Assembly: GCA_003550325.1 (NCBI GenBank)
Contig: QKWP01000621.1
Span: forward strand, 23,624 to 87,623
Reading direction: 5' to 3'
DNA from: Gigaspora rosea
Lineage: Eukaryota; Glomeromycota; Glomeromycetes; Diversisporales; Gigasporaceae
DNA length: 64,000 nucleotides
Part shown: in pieces, positions 1 through 7,582 of the stretch
Layout: the number at the start of each line of letters is the position of its first letter
How positions within the stretch are numbered: the first letter of the stretch is position 1
The notes under the pieces: model-generated
What the model was told of the DNA's origin: nothing
What the model saw: the letters and a program-made list of their open reading frames with translations, nothing else
The model's database searches: none
Program-made: the position numbers and the translations under genes

Positions 1-2
1 AT

Positions 3-314
3 GAAAAATTGGGTCGACTTTCTAAAAAAGAATCTTTAATGCATTTTAAAAAATTGTTTCGCACATTAAAACTTGATTATGATATTTTTTTTTGGATTAA
101 AAATTTTAATAAAGATGAAAAAAAACTTTTAAAAGATTTTAAACAATATGTTTTTTATAAAGGTAAAACAAAAAAAAATGAAGAAAAGGATGCTAAAGAT
201 ATTAATATTTTAGTTAATAATTGTATATCAAAAATTGAAGAATATACTTTAAAACCACCTGAAGAATATAAATTAAAATCCCCGGAATATTATCCGCAAT
301 CTCCATCCATTTAG
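3..314 (+). CDS. Unrecognised small protein, 5' end outside window
   Basis: The frame is open from the window edge and ends in TAG at 312-314, so the start probably lies upstream; the first ATG in frame is at 39. The product is Lys/Phe/Tyr/Asn-rich with a Pro-rich tail (PPEEYKLKSPEYYPQSP). I see no signal peptide, membrane segment or known motif. Twenty bases after the stop comes the first of the inverted-repeat 5' elements that precede the following genes, so this is the upstream end of a series of compact genes. Function unknown. Confidence 0.45.
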   Translation, partial: EKLGRLSKKESLMHFKKLFRTLKLDYDIFFWIKNFNKDEKKLLKDFKQYVFYKGKTKKNEEKDAKDINILVNNCISKIEEYTLKPPEEYKLKSPEYYPQSPSI

Positions 315-333
315 CTACCATAATAATTAAAAT

Positions 334-359
334 CTAGTTAGTACAAAAGTACCAACTAG
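334..359 (+). promoter_or_regulatory. Inverted-repeat 5' element of the 384 gene
   Basis: Arms CTAGTTAGTAC and GTACCAACTAG surround AAAA, with one mismatch. The ATG lies 25 bases after the right arm, behind an AT-rich leader. The copy before the paralogue at 883 has the same arms and spacing. Promoter dimer site or mRNA hairpin; not distinguishable from sequence. Confidence 0.65.
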
Positions 360-383
360 AATTTTAAATATGCAATTATCAAG

Positions 384-773
384 ATGTATCAATTTTGTAT
401 TAATTTACAAAAATTAGAAAACAAATATATTTTTAATGATGATTATTTAAAAGATGCACAAGATTTTAATGTTAAATATAAAGAAACATTAAAAACAAAT
501 ACAAATTATAATTATGCAAAATTACAAAATATCGATTCAGAAGATAAAATAATTAGTTTATTATCATTTGCTTATAATATAAAAGAAGTAATTCATTTTA
601 ATAAAGAAGATGAAATGAATTTCAGTCCTATTAAAAAATTACCAAATCCAGAAAATAATCCTCCTAAACAATATAAAAGTAAAGTTTGGAATATTGTTAA
701 AATTCAAAGTGATGATGGTAAAGTTGAACTTGAAGAAGACCAAAGCAACTATATTGGATTACATTCTAATTAA
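384..773 (+). CDS. Unrecognised 129-aa protein, paralogue of next gene
   Basis: Intact frame of 129 codons beginning at the ATG placed 25 bases after an inverted-repeat element, which supports this start. The first ~75 residues align with the gene at 883: a start M-x-x-x-C-I, then K-L-x-N, a Phe and Asp, K-Y, a run ending in Y-x-x-L-Q-x-I-D, and a Phe-Ala-x-x-I-K segment. The remaining ~50 residues are a charged extension missing from the paralogue. No membrane span or known catalytic motif. Both genes sit in the virus-like block and look like a local tandem duplication. Function unknown. Confidence 0.7.
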   Translation: MYQFCINLQKLENKYIFNDDYLKDAQDFNVKYKETLKTNTNYNYAKLQNIDSEDKIISLLSFAYNIKEVIHFNKEDEMNFSPIKKLPNPENNPPKQYKSKVWNIVKIQSDDGKVELEEDQSNYIGLHSN

Positions 774-832
774 TTATATTTATTTAATTTTATTTATTTT
801 ATATTTTTTTATTTGATTTCTTAATAAATATT

Positions 833-858
833 CTAGTTAGTACAAAAGTACCAACTAG
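833..858 (+). promoter_or_regulatory. Inverted-repeat 5' element of the 883 gene
   Basis: Arms and loop match the element at 334-359, again 25 bases before the ATG. The leader AATTTTAAATATATAATTAT is nearly the same too, so the duplication included the 5' region. Confidence 0.65.
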
Positions 859-882
859 AATTTTAAATATATAATTATCAAA

Positions 883-1140
883 ATGTGTCATTATTGTATT
901 GATTACTATAAATTACAAAATAGTCTTTATTTTATTAAAGATTCTTTTAGTGAATTATTTAAGTTTCAAATAAAATATTATAATATATTACAAAATAATA
1001 AAACTTATATGGAATTACAAAAAATTGATGATGAAGAAGAAAAACTTTATCAATTTGTAGTATTTGCTCTTGCAATTAAAAATGAATTGCATCCTCCTCC
1101 TATTGATGAAAAATTATTTACAATTATTGAAGAAAAATGA
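883..1140 (+). CDS. Unrecognised 85-aa protein, paralogue of 384 gene
   Basis: Intact 85-codon frame ending TGA. It shares with the preceding gene the N-terminal Cys-Ile pair, a Lys-Leu-x-Asn motif, Y-x-x-L-Q-K-I-D-D and a Phe-Ala-x-x-I-K segment, but lacks the C-terminal extension. Compact, charged and soluble-looking. The duplicated 5' inverted repeat and matching spacing argue that both copies are transcribed by the same signal. No family recognised. Confidence 0.7.
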   Translation: MCHYCIDYYKLQNSLYFIKDSFSELFKFQIKYYNILQNNKTYMELQKIDDEEEKLYQFVVFALAIKNELHPPPIDEKLFTIIEEK

Positions 1141-1164
1141 TTATTTTTATTTATTAAATAAAGC

Positions 1165-1192
1165 TTCTATTAAGTTTTTAAACTGAATAGAA
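1165..1192 (+). promoter_or_regulatory. Inverted-repeat 5' element, cytidylate-kinase-like gene
   Basis: Arms TTCTATT-AGTTT and AAACT-AATAGAA with one unpaired base on each side. The outer pairs differ from the CTAGTT copies yet remain complementary. The ATG at 1207 follows 15 bases later. Confidence 0.5.
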
Positions 1193-1206
1193 AAATAATT
1201 GTGTAA

Positions 1207-1797
1207 ATGTCAAAGATGATTAATATTGCAATAGATGGAACAATGCATCTGGTAAACCAACTGTTGGGAAATTAATCGCAAAAAATCTCAATTATCAATT
1301 TATTGATAGAGGAGTATTCTATCGTTATTTAGGTTACAAATATACTTATTCTATTCAAAATAATACTTTTTTTGATAATTTGAACAATTTTAAAAATAAT
1401 AATATTTTAAATGAAATCAATATGGTTATTGATAATCTTAGTGAAGAAGATTATTTTTATTCTGGGCAACAAGCAGCAGAATTATCAAAAAATAAAGAAA
1501 TACGTGAAACAATTAATTTATTTTTATGTGAAATTACAAAAAAAAAAGGATTTGTTGTAGTTGGTAGGGATGTAACTTTTAATATTCTTCCTGATGCTGA
1601 AACAAGATTCTTTTATCAGCATAATTGATATCAGGGCTTTAAGACGAGCACATCAATTAAATTCAGAAGATATAAATGATATTTGGTTAGATATTTTAAA
1701 TTGTGATAGTAAATCTTTTAATCTTATTGAAAAAGCGAAAAAAGTTTCTAAAATAATTGATGCAACAAATTTAACATTAGTGAAGTTGTTAATTTAG
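1207..1797 (+). pseudogene. Cytidylate (CMP) kinase-like, frameshifted
   Basis: The translation in successive frames follows the bacterial-type CMP kinase order: N-terminal strand and P-loop (N-I-A-I-D-G, then A-S-G-K-P-T-V-G-K), the early Y-x-F-I-D-R-G-V-F-Y-R segment matching the YLDTGAMYR region, G-R-D-V-T near the middle followed by P-D-A-E-x-x-F-F, then R-A-x-R-R and a C-terminal A-x-x-I-D-A-T. CMP kinases phosphorylate CMP/dCMP for nucleotide supply. One frame change lies just after the first strand (~1238) and one near 1620. The P-loop Ser is Pro here, so activity is doubtful even ignoring frameshifts. The 5' inverted repeat places it in the virus-like set. Confidence 0.7.
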
Positions 1798-1909
1798 TGT
1801 TAACTCAAGTATTTCATAAAACATTTAATATATAAAATTCAATAAATATTTATGTATTATTGTTATTATTTTTATTTTATATTTTATCAATTATATTAGT
1901 AAATTTAAT

Positions 1910-1936
1910 CTAGTTAGTCATTATTTGACCAACTAG
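1910..1936 (+). promoter_or_regulatory. Inverted-repeat 5' element of the 1966 gene
   Basis: Arms CTAGTTAGTCA and TGACCAACTAG. Inner pairs read GTCA/TGAC where the first two copies have GTAC/GTAC, a compensated change. ATG 30 bases downstream. Confidence 0.65.
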
Positions 1937-1965
1937 ATTTTTATTTATGTGATTTACAAATCAAA

Positions 1966-2397
1966 ATGTCTCAATTAAACAAGAGAAAAAATCAATTAGA
2001 AGAAAATGTTTCAGACAAAAGAATAATTAACGAAGAAGGACAAATTATTTCAAAAAATACTAGTGAAGAAATAGATTATTATGTTAATTTAAAAAGCTGG
2101 AAGCTTTCAAATAAAGTTGATAATGATGCTTTTGAATTTGCATTTCCAAACAAAGATGAAAGATTAACATTTGCAAAGAATTTATTAGAATATTATAATG
2201 CTCGTGTTTTAGAAATTAAAAGAATAGAAGGAGTGATGCCAAAGAGTAGAAAACATCTTCTTTTCTTTAAAGCAAAAACTTGGTGTGAAAAAATTTTAAA
2301 AAATACAAAACTTGGTGCAACATTGACAGTTTCATGTTTAGAAGAGTATATTGAAAACCTTGAAAATGAAATTATCGCTAATGAAGAAGAACAATAG
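1966..2397 (+). CDS. Unrecognised 143-aa charged protein
   Basis: Intact 143-codon frame ending TAG. Lys/Glu/Asn-rich with an N-terminal basic-acidic stretch, a central segment with conserved-looking aromatic residues (Y-V-N-L-K-S-W-K-L, F-E-F-A-F-P-N-K-D-E) and an acidic helical tail. No transmembrane span, zinc ligands or nucleotide-binding loop. The start is fixed by the 5' inverted repeat. A MITE-like insertion follows at about 2456-2804. Function unknown. Confidence 0.65.
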   Translation: MSQLNKRKNQLEENVSDKRIINEEGQIISKNTSEEIDYYVNLKSWKLSNKVDNDAFEFAFPNKDERLTFAKNLLEYYNARVLEIKRIEGVMPKSRKHLLFFKAKTWCEKILKNTKLGATLTVSCLEEYIENLENEIIANEEEQ

Positions 2398-2455
2398 TTT
2401 ATAATTTTTTTTTATATTTTATTTTTTTTATATTATATTTTTTTGAATTAATATA

Positions 2456-2804
2456 AATATACCCGTAGGGTACATTAAATTTTGTACCCATTATTTTGAT
2501 CATATGGTATTACATACAAAAATAGTAATGCTAATATTGTTTATGTTAGGTTAGGGTTAGGGTGAGAATTATATTAGGGTTTGGGTTTAGGCTGTTATAT
2601 AGTAAAATCGCTCAAGGAAATCTTTTTATTAATGCACAGAAAGTGGTTTAGTATGCAACTTCTTGCAAAATGAGCGATTTTTGTCAAAACGAATATTTGT
2701 TTTGAATTTTTCTGATTGTGTAACGTTATACCTGATCTTGAATTTTGGTAGCGATCTATAGGTCACATGATGCGGGTATATGTACCTTCGGGTACATATA
2801 TATT
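2456..2804 (+). mobile_element. Short TIR element with TTAGGG-like core
   Basis: Outer segments TATACCCGTAGGGTACAT (left) and, on the opposite strand at the right end, ATGTACCCGAAGGTACATAT form imperfect terminal inverted repeats. Inside are GTTAGGTTAGGGTTAGGGTG (about 2545-2565) and a stem AAAATCGCTCA...TGAGCGATTTT (about 2604-2680). The internal part resembles the sequence around 25490-25580 (shared TTTTTATTAATGC and GGTTTAG), so it belongs to a dispersed family. Boundaries are approximate and no transposase is encoded. Confidence 0.45.
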
Positions 2805-2837
2805 AACCCTATTTTTTTTATTATTTATTTAATTCAA

Positions 2838-2861
2838 TTATTTAGTTTTATGAATGAATAA
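2838..2861 (+). promoter_or_regulatory. Weak inverted-repeat 5' element of the 2881 gene
   Basis: TTATTTAGTT and AATGAATAA flank a short loop; the match to the stronger copies is partial. ATG 20 bases later after AATTACGTAAAA. Confidence 0.35.
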
Positions 2862-2880
2862 AAATTTAATTACGTAAAAA

Positions 2881-3413
2881 ATGGTTGCTAAACGTTTATT
2901 ACAAAACAATTTACAACAAAATACCTATTACATAATGGGTTTAATTTTTATGTATCTTATTATACAAAAAAAGATCAAACAATACGTGTTCGAACAAGCC
3001 TTAGATTTTTAAACAAACCTCAACCAGATTATCAATTAACACAGAAATATATTAGAAAACAATTTAATAATTTATCAGAATATTCAGTTGATATTCTATT
3101 AGAATCTCCTACATCAGTTCAATCTAGTTCAATATATACTACAGATGAAGGATTTGTTGAAAAAGATTTTCAAGAATTTGAACCCATTTCTCAAGATTTC
3201 ATTTCACAAGAATTTAATTCTAATTTAAATAATTTTGAGAGTAAGAATAAATATATTATTAAACAAAATGGAATAGTAGAAGAAAATAATATTATTTTTA
3301 GTGATGAAGAACTTAAAATGGATGATAGTGATGAAGAATATTTACTTACAGAAGATAAAGCTTTAAATTTTTTTTTTATCAAAGAAAATAATTTATTTTG
3401 GAATATTTTTTAA
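2881..3413 (+). pseudogene. Unrecognised acidic protein, one frameshift
   Basis: The ATG at 2881 follows the leader typical of this block. After about 17 codons the frame must shift (near 2930) to enter a long open stretch ending TAA at 3411-3413, giving a product of about 175 residues. It contains Y-Y-T-K-K-D-Q-T-I-R-V-R near the start, then Ser/Glu/Asp-rich disordered sequence with F-S-D-E-E-L-K-M-D-D-S-D-E-E, and an aromatic C-terminus. The opposite-strand frame here is a shadow. No family recognised. Confidence 0.45.
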
Positions 3414-3458
3414 TATTATTTTAATATTATATTTTTTGTTCATTGTATTTCATATAAT

Positions 3459-3483
3459 TTAATCAGTCTTTGAAACTGATTAA
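3459..3483 (+). promoter_or_regulatory. Inverted-repeat 5' element of the 3508 gene
   Basis: Perfect arms TTAATCAGT and ACTGATTAA around CTTTGAA. Outer pairs differ from the CTAGTT type but are fully compensated. ATG 25 bases later behind AATTATGTAATTATCAAA, a leader shared with several other genes. Confidence 0.65.
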
Positions 3484-3507
3484 AAATTTAATTATGTAAT
3501 TATCAAA

Positions 3508-3651
3508 ATGGAAGAATACAATACTGCAAAAAAAGAATATCAAATGTTGATTGATTACCAATCTCAATATTTTACTTTTATTAATATAGTTAAAGCTATT
3601 GTGCAACATGGATTTACTATTGATACTCCAACTTTAACAAATGAAATTTAA
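3508..3651 (+). CDS. Small unrecognised protein, 47 aa
   Basis: Short intact frame MEEYNTAKKEYQML... ending TAA. Its start is fixed by the inverted repeat and the canonical leader directly upstream, which is the main reason to accept such a small gene. Amphipathic and Tyr/Gln-rich, with no membrane span. The next gene starts 27 bases after its stop without a new inverted repeat, so the two may be co-transcribed. Confidence 0.5.
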   Translation: MEEYNTAKKEYQMLIDYQSQYFTFINIVKAIVQHGFTIDTPTLTNEI

Positions 3652-3678
3652 TGTCAACTTAATATTAACATTAATTTA

Positions 3679-4296
3679 ATGAAAACAAAAAAAGAAATTA
3701 TAGACAAATATGAACAAGAAGTTAGAGAATTTTCTTTATGTTTGTTGGTATCTTCTGATAAAAATGTTTATTTATCAAAACGGTGTAATCCTGAAAAAGA
3801 TTATTTTGATCATATTCAATCTACTGGAAGATTTAAAGAAAAAATGAAAGTTTTGAAAATTGTGCAAGGCGTGAAGCATTGGAAGAAGCAAATCTTGAAT
3901 TAAAGGAACTTTTTTTGTTTGTTTTCAGAAAGGGTTTAAACAATTTCCAGATGGAAAAGAATGTCTTTACAAAATAGCAATTTATTTCACTATTCTTGAT
4001 GATGATATATATGGTTTCTAAATTAGTGGAACCAGATAATAATAGTGAATGGTATCCATATGATATAAAAGAATTACCAAAACTTAAACTTACTCCTTCT
4101 ATTGAACAGAATCTTAAACAAATTATTAAAATAATTCATCTTGTGTTTAGAAGAAGGCCCTTAAAAAGAAAAAAAAACCTATCGATGATGTTGAGGTTGA
4201 AAATAATGTTAATGAAGAAACTAATTCTCACCATATGAAGAAAAAGAAGATTTATTTACAGAAGCAAAGAGAGAGCTTAAAACACTTCCTAATTAG
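3679..4296 (+). pseudogene. Nudix hydrolase, frameshifted
   Basis: The N-terminal frame (F-S-L-C-L-L-V, V-Y-L-S-K-R, D-Y-F-D-H-I-Q-S-T-G) is the usual beta-sheet start of a Nudix fold. After a one-base shift near 3845 the Nudix box is clear: E-S-F-E-N-C-A-R-R-E-A-L-E-E-A-N, matching G-x5-E-x7-R-E-U-x-E-E. Later frames give K-I-A-I-Y-F-T-I-L and V-E-P-D-N-N-S-E-W-Y-P-Y-D-I-K-E-L-P, the family's C-terminal part. Nudix enzymes cleave nucleoside diphosphate linkages; large dsDNA viruses use members for mRNA decapping, but the substrate cannot be told here. At least three frame changes make it a pseudogene or a poorly sequenced gene. Confidence 0.7.
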
Positions 4297-4363
4297 ATTT
4301 ATTTTAATTTTATTATTTATATTTTATTGTTTTATTTTTATTATTAAATAAATTATTATATAT

Positions 4364-4387
4364 CTATTCAGTCATTTGACCAAATAG
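4364..4387 (+). promoter_or_regulatory. Inverted-repeat 5' element of the 4415 gene
   Basis: CTATTCAGTCA and TGACCAAATAG overlap in a TTT-containing loop. The outer pair CTATT/AATAG replaces CTAGTT/AACTAG with complementarity kept. ATGs at 4407 and 4415 follow. Confidence 0.6.
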
Positions 4388-4414
4388 AATTTTAATTATG
4401 TAACCAATGAATCA

Positions 4415-4513
4415 ATGCTTAGTTTTTTATTAATTATATGTATTACTATAACTACTACTTCAATTCTTAATAATTTATTAATTACACTTGTTCAAATTAC
4501 TGACAATATCTAA
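4415..4513 (+). CDS. 32-aa hydrophobic peptide
   Basis: An ATG 28 bases after the inverted repeat opens a 32-codon frame that is almost entirely hydrophobic or Thr/Ser (LSFLLIICITITTTSILNNL), long enough for one membrane span. The ATG at 4407 gives only seven codons. Accepted only because of the conserved 5' element; it could instead be the surviving start of a decayed gene. Confidence 0.35.
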   Translation: MLSFLLIICITITTTSILNNLLITLVQITDNI

Positions 4514-4749
4514 AGAAGAATTAAAAAAAGGTGAGTTGGTGAAGTTCAATTCACTTAGTATATTAAAGATTACAAAGTTATGCTATCATAGAAAAATAGG
4601 ATATTATTCTGAATATATAATTGGCCGGATTATATCAATGAGAATAATATCTAGTATTTTTTGAGAAACTGATACAAACAGGGCTGTGCTACAAACATTG
4701 ATGAATAGTAATCTTGTATTAATTTTGTTTATTTTTATAAATAATTATT

Positions 4750-5568
4750 ACAAATTATACCTCTGGTCATGAGTTTGAAACAATTCTACGAAAAATTCTT
4801 GAAGTAAATGGAATTCTAGCTAATGAAGTTAAAATAACTCAAGAAGATAATGGAATTATTATTGCAACATATAAAAAAAATACTATTCTAATTCAATGTA
4901 AATGATATAAATCAGCAATTGGTGTTACAGTTATAAGAGATTTTGAATTAGCTATTTCACGATTTCCAAATTCATTAGGGTTAATTATTTATAAAAAAGA
5001 TCATATTGAAAGTAAAAATTATCTTACTAGATCAGCAACAAAATAGTTGATTAGTTTAGAACAAATTATTAAAGTATGTAATAAAAAAGAAGTGGTTGAA
5101 GTTAGACCATACAAACTTATACTATTGGTTCTCATATCACCAAGTAACCTTTCGTAACCCAGTGACCTAGATTTTAATTTTTTTTAAAAAAACTTTTTTA
5201 ATAAAAAAAATTTTATTTAAAAATTTTATTGCCTTACAACTGGATACCTGATAAAAAATTTCATATTAAAAATTTAAACTTTATTCTTTATACTGTTATG
5301 AAGGCAAACTTTTTTCCTTAGAACATATTGCACTGATCAATAACACCATAGACGTGTTTTAGTAAAAATTAATATTTATATATGTAATTGATTAATAATC
5401 TTTACTATATTAAAAATTCGCTATGTTCGCATAATTATGAATGGAGAATTTCTATTGGCTAATATATTAAAAAATTAAAATTTCAAAACCCCACCTCACT
5501 GACCCGGCCGGAATATGAGAACCAATAGTATAAGTTTGTATGGCCTTATTAAAGAATTTTTAATATAA
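4750..5568 (+). pseudogene. Mrr-type restriction endonuclease-like, interrupted
   Basis: G-H-E-F-E-x-I-L-R-K-I-L, then N-G-I near 4850, I-L-I-Q-C-K at 4885-4905 and S-A-I-G-V-T-V-I-R-D-F-E follow the Mrr_cat / PD-(D/E)xK pattern, where the QCK lysine is catalytic. The expected Asp after N-G-I is missing (NGIIIA), and in-frame TGA follows QCK while TAG interrupts S-A-T-K. A 441 bp MITE (5105-5545) with TTA duplications sits near the 3' end; removing it and one TTA carries the frame to TAA at 5566-5568, so it was intact there when the MITE landed. A further open stretch (5570-5699, acidic) may be a separate remnant. Confidence 0.65.
5105..5545. mobile_element. PIF/Harbinger-type MITE in the Mrr-like gene
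   Basis: Terminal inverted repeats of about 33 bp start GACCATACAAACTTATACTA on the left; the right end is GGCCATACAAACTTATACTA on the opposite strand. Flanks are TTA at 5102-5104 and 5546-5548. A 3 bp TTA/TAA duplication with G-rich termini is typical of Tourist/Harbinger MITEs. It carries no gene. Confidence 0.8.
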
Positions 5569-5717
5569 AACTAGAAGAAAAAGATTACATTATTGCCAAT
5601 TACTAAGCAGAAGAATTTAATTTAGAGGAATTTGATATCACATCTAAAAATGTAACTATAGGAAAGATTGTTATTAAAAAGGAAACAAAAATATTTTAAA
5701 CCATATTAACATATTAT

Positions 5718-5738
5718 ATTCAGTGTTTATCACTGAAT
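5718..5738 (+). promoter_or_regulatory. Inverted-repeat 5' element of the 5758 gene
   Basis: Perfect arms ATTCAGTG and CACTGAAT around TTTAT. ATG 20 bases after the right arm. Confidence 0.65.
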
Positions 5739-5757
5739 ATATTTTTTTATTCATGAC

Positions 5758-6504
5758 ATGGATTTAGTATTCATATTTTTTGTATTTTTTTTATATTTAT
5801 TACTAGTTATTTTTAAAAATCAAATTAAACAATATTTAATAATGCCTGAAAAAAGACCTTATGTGAAAAAATGTTTAGATGAATTAAATTTAGATGAATT
5901 AAAAGAATTAAGAAAAAAATTCGAAGAAATTAAAAAAATAACTGAAGCATCTTTTAAAAAAAGAAAATGTACAGTTGTTCCAAAAGCTATTATTCTTGCT
6001 AGAACAGAAATTTTCTATGAGACAAAAAATGGATTATTCTTTCAACAAGTTGTTATTGATAAATATAAAGAAGTCATTGATAAGAATAATGGACTTGAAG
6101 ATTTTCATTATGTTTTAATTGATTGTGGATTTAAAGAGATAGAAATTTTTTCAGATATTCTTATTGAAGATAAAAAAAGCAAAAAATATTTGGAAAAACA
6201 ACGTAATTTAATTGATCTTAAACTTCAAAATAAAGTTATTTTTGTTAATTCAACAAAAAAAAACTACCATCAAAAGAAAGAAAGAGAGAAATTGATCTTG
6301 GGAAAAGTGCGAAGAAGATTATTATCAAACTTATATGATAAATATGAAGAGTACATTCCAAAATTATATTCAGAATTTACTCTTTTTAATAATGAAGCTA
6401 ATATTTGTGAAGATTGTTGTGAATTAAAAGAGTGTAATAATGAAAATTGTAGTATTAGAGAGTATTATATTTTCTTTTCTAATTTTTTAAAATTATATAA
6501 ATAA
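5758..6504 (+). CDS. 248-aa protein, N-terminal membrane anchor, Cys-rich C-end
   Basis: The longest intact frame of the virus-like block. Residues 4-20 form one hydrophobic span (VFIFFVFFLYLLLVIF), then a Lys/Glu-rich body of about 200 residues with a coiled-coil-like stretch (residues 40-60), then a Cys cluster C-E-D-C-C-E-L-K-E-C-x5-C at residues 218-232, which could bind zinc. The ATG at 5758 is preferred over the internal Met at 5842 because it lies 20 bases after the inverted repeat, like the other genes. No family recognised; a membrane-anchored virion or host-interaction protein would be a guess. Confidence 0.7.
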   Translation: MDLVFIFFVFFLYLLLVIFKNQIKQYLIMPEKRPYVKKCLDELNLDELKELRKKFEEIKKITEASFKKRKCTVVPKAIILARTEIFYETKNGLFFQQVVIDKYKEVIDKNNGLEDFHYVLIDCGFKEIEIFSDILIEDKKSKKYLEKQRNLIDLKLQNKVIFVNSTKKNYHQKKEREKLILGKVRRRLLSNLYDKYEEYIPKLYSEFTLFNNEANICEDCCELKECNNENCSIREYYIFFSNFLKLYK

Positions 6505-6558
6505 CAGAACTTGATTTTTTTTATTTAATATAAACTGAATAAATATTTAACTTCGTAA

Positions 6559-6720
6559 ATGAAGAAACATATTAATAATCTTCCAAATAAAATATTGATA
6601 TATGTGGGTTTAATTGTTCAACACATATTTTATGTAAAAATTGTTGTGTACTTGATTGAAAACTTTATTAGTTATTTAGTTCTTTGGAACCAAATAATTT
6701 TTTATCTTGGTAATGTTTGA
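6559..6720 (+). CDS. 53-aa hydrophobic protein overlapping next gene
   Basis: Frame from ATG 6559 to TGA 6718-6720. Residues 12-48 are strongly hydrophobic and can span a membrane once or twice. The stop lies after the ATG (6713) of the following gene, an 8-base overlap, and the inverted repeat of the next gene (6672-6697) falls inside this reading frame. A decayed inverted repeat may exist at about 6510-6535. Overlap of this kind is unusual for a eukaryotic nuclear locus and fits compact viral packing. Confidence 0.45.
   Translation: MKKHINNLPNKILIYVGLIVQHIFYVKIVVYLIENFISYLVLWNQIIFYLGNV
6672..6697 (+). promoter_or_regulatory. Inverted-repeat 5' element of the 6713 gene
   Basis: TTATTT-GTTC pairs with GAAC-AAATAA; one unpaired A/C position as in the other copies. 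ATG 16 bases on. It lies inside the coding frame of the preceding small gene. Confidence 0.6.
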
Positions 6721-7117
6721 TCCTAAAGTTTGGAAAACTTTTAATCATCCAACTAAGTTAAACTATATTAATAATATTTGTCAACAATACACTCAAAATA
6801 TTTGTTATAATACAAGTAAACAAATTAAAAAATATGGGTTAATTGACGAAACAATTGAACTTTTTTATATGATAATTCAAAAAATTGATTCTAAATTATA
6901 TGAATTAATATGTGAAGAAATTATAAATCATATTAATAATACAAAATTTGCAAGTAGTAAACAAGGAATCAAAATTTATTCTAATTTTTATTTGGGTTAT
7001 GTAGGAGTAAATTATCGAAATAATTTAGAATGGAAAATTTTAAAACAATCTTTACATAATTATTTTTTATATTGTGATAATTATCATCTATTTTGGGAAT
7101 ATTTTAAATATATTTAG
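6713..7117 (+). CDS. Unrecognised 134-aa protein
   Basis: Intact frame MFDPKVWKTF... ending TAG. Rich in Tyr, Asn and Ile, with repeated aromatic residues and a C-terminal F-W-E-Y-F-K-Y. Probably helical and soluble; no motif recognised. The start at 6713 is chosen because it is the first ATG after the inverted repeat. Confidence 0.65.
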   Translation: MFDPKVWKTFNHPTKLNYINNICQQYTQNICYNTSKQIKKYGLIDETIELFYMIIQKIDSKLYELICEEIINHINNTKFASSKQGIKIYSNFYLGYVGVNYRNNLEWKILKQSLHNYFLYCDNYHLFWEYFKYI

Positions 7118-7132
7118 CTAATTATGATAGCT

Positions 7133-7157
7133 TTTATTCAGTTAATTACTGAATAAA
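7133..7157 (+). promoter_or_regulatory. Inverted-repeat 5' element of the 7175 gene
   Basis: Perfect TTTATTCAGT and ACTGAATAAA around TAATT. ATG 18 bases later. Only 15 bases separate it from the previous stop codon, whereas elsewhere that gap is much longer. Confidence 0.65.
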
Positions 7158-7174
7158 AATTTATTTATATAAAA

Positions 7175-7560
7175 ATGAAGTTGAAATATTTAAAAGAAAA
7201 AGATATATTTGAAATTAAACTTTCATTTTCTTTTCTGAATTTACTTGAATTTATGGCATCTTTATTTTATATGGGGGCTAAAATATCTATACAAATAGAT
7301 GAATATACTTTCCATATTAAGATGGATGGAATGAAGTATACTAAAATAACAATGTCTTCAGTTGGGGTAGCGTCTTTTTTGATAAATTCATTTTATTCTC
7401 TATTTCAATAAATAATCAACAAGAATTAACTATCTCAGAATTTAATGAACAAAAATGTGATAATTTAACAAAAGCAATATATTATTTTGAAATATATGAT
7501 GAAGAATTATTATATATTTTTTTTAGAAAAACTATTTATTCAGTAATTAATACTAAATAA
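7175..7560 (+). pseudogene. Unrecognised ~128-aa protein, one frameshift
   Basis: The first frame (78 codons, to 7411) contains L-S-F-S-F-L-N-L-L-E-F-M-A-S-L-F-Y-M and a beta-rich run (K-I-S-I-Q-I-D-E-Y-T-F-H-I-K-M-D). A shift near 7400 continues into an open acidic stretch ending TAA at 7558-7560. The alternating hydrophobic pattern is loosely reminiscent of sliding-clamp-like sheets, but too weak to call. It directly precedes the DNA polymerase gene, whose inverted repeat overlaps the end of this frame. Confidence 0.45.
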
Positions 7561-7561
7561 A
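7535..7561 (+). promoter_or_regulatory. Inverted-repeat 5' element of the DNA polymerase gene
   Basis: TTTATT-AGTA pairs with TACT-AATAAA around ATTAA. ATG at 7583, 22 bases later, behind ATTTATGTAATTAAAA. Confidence 0.6.
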
Positions 7562-7582
7562 ATTTTATTTATGTAATTAAAA

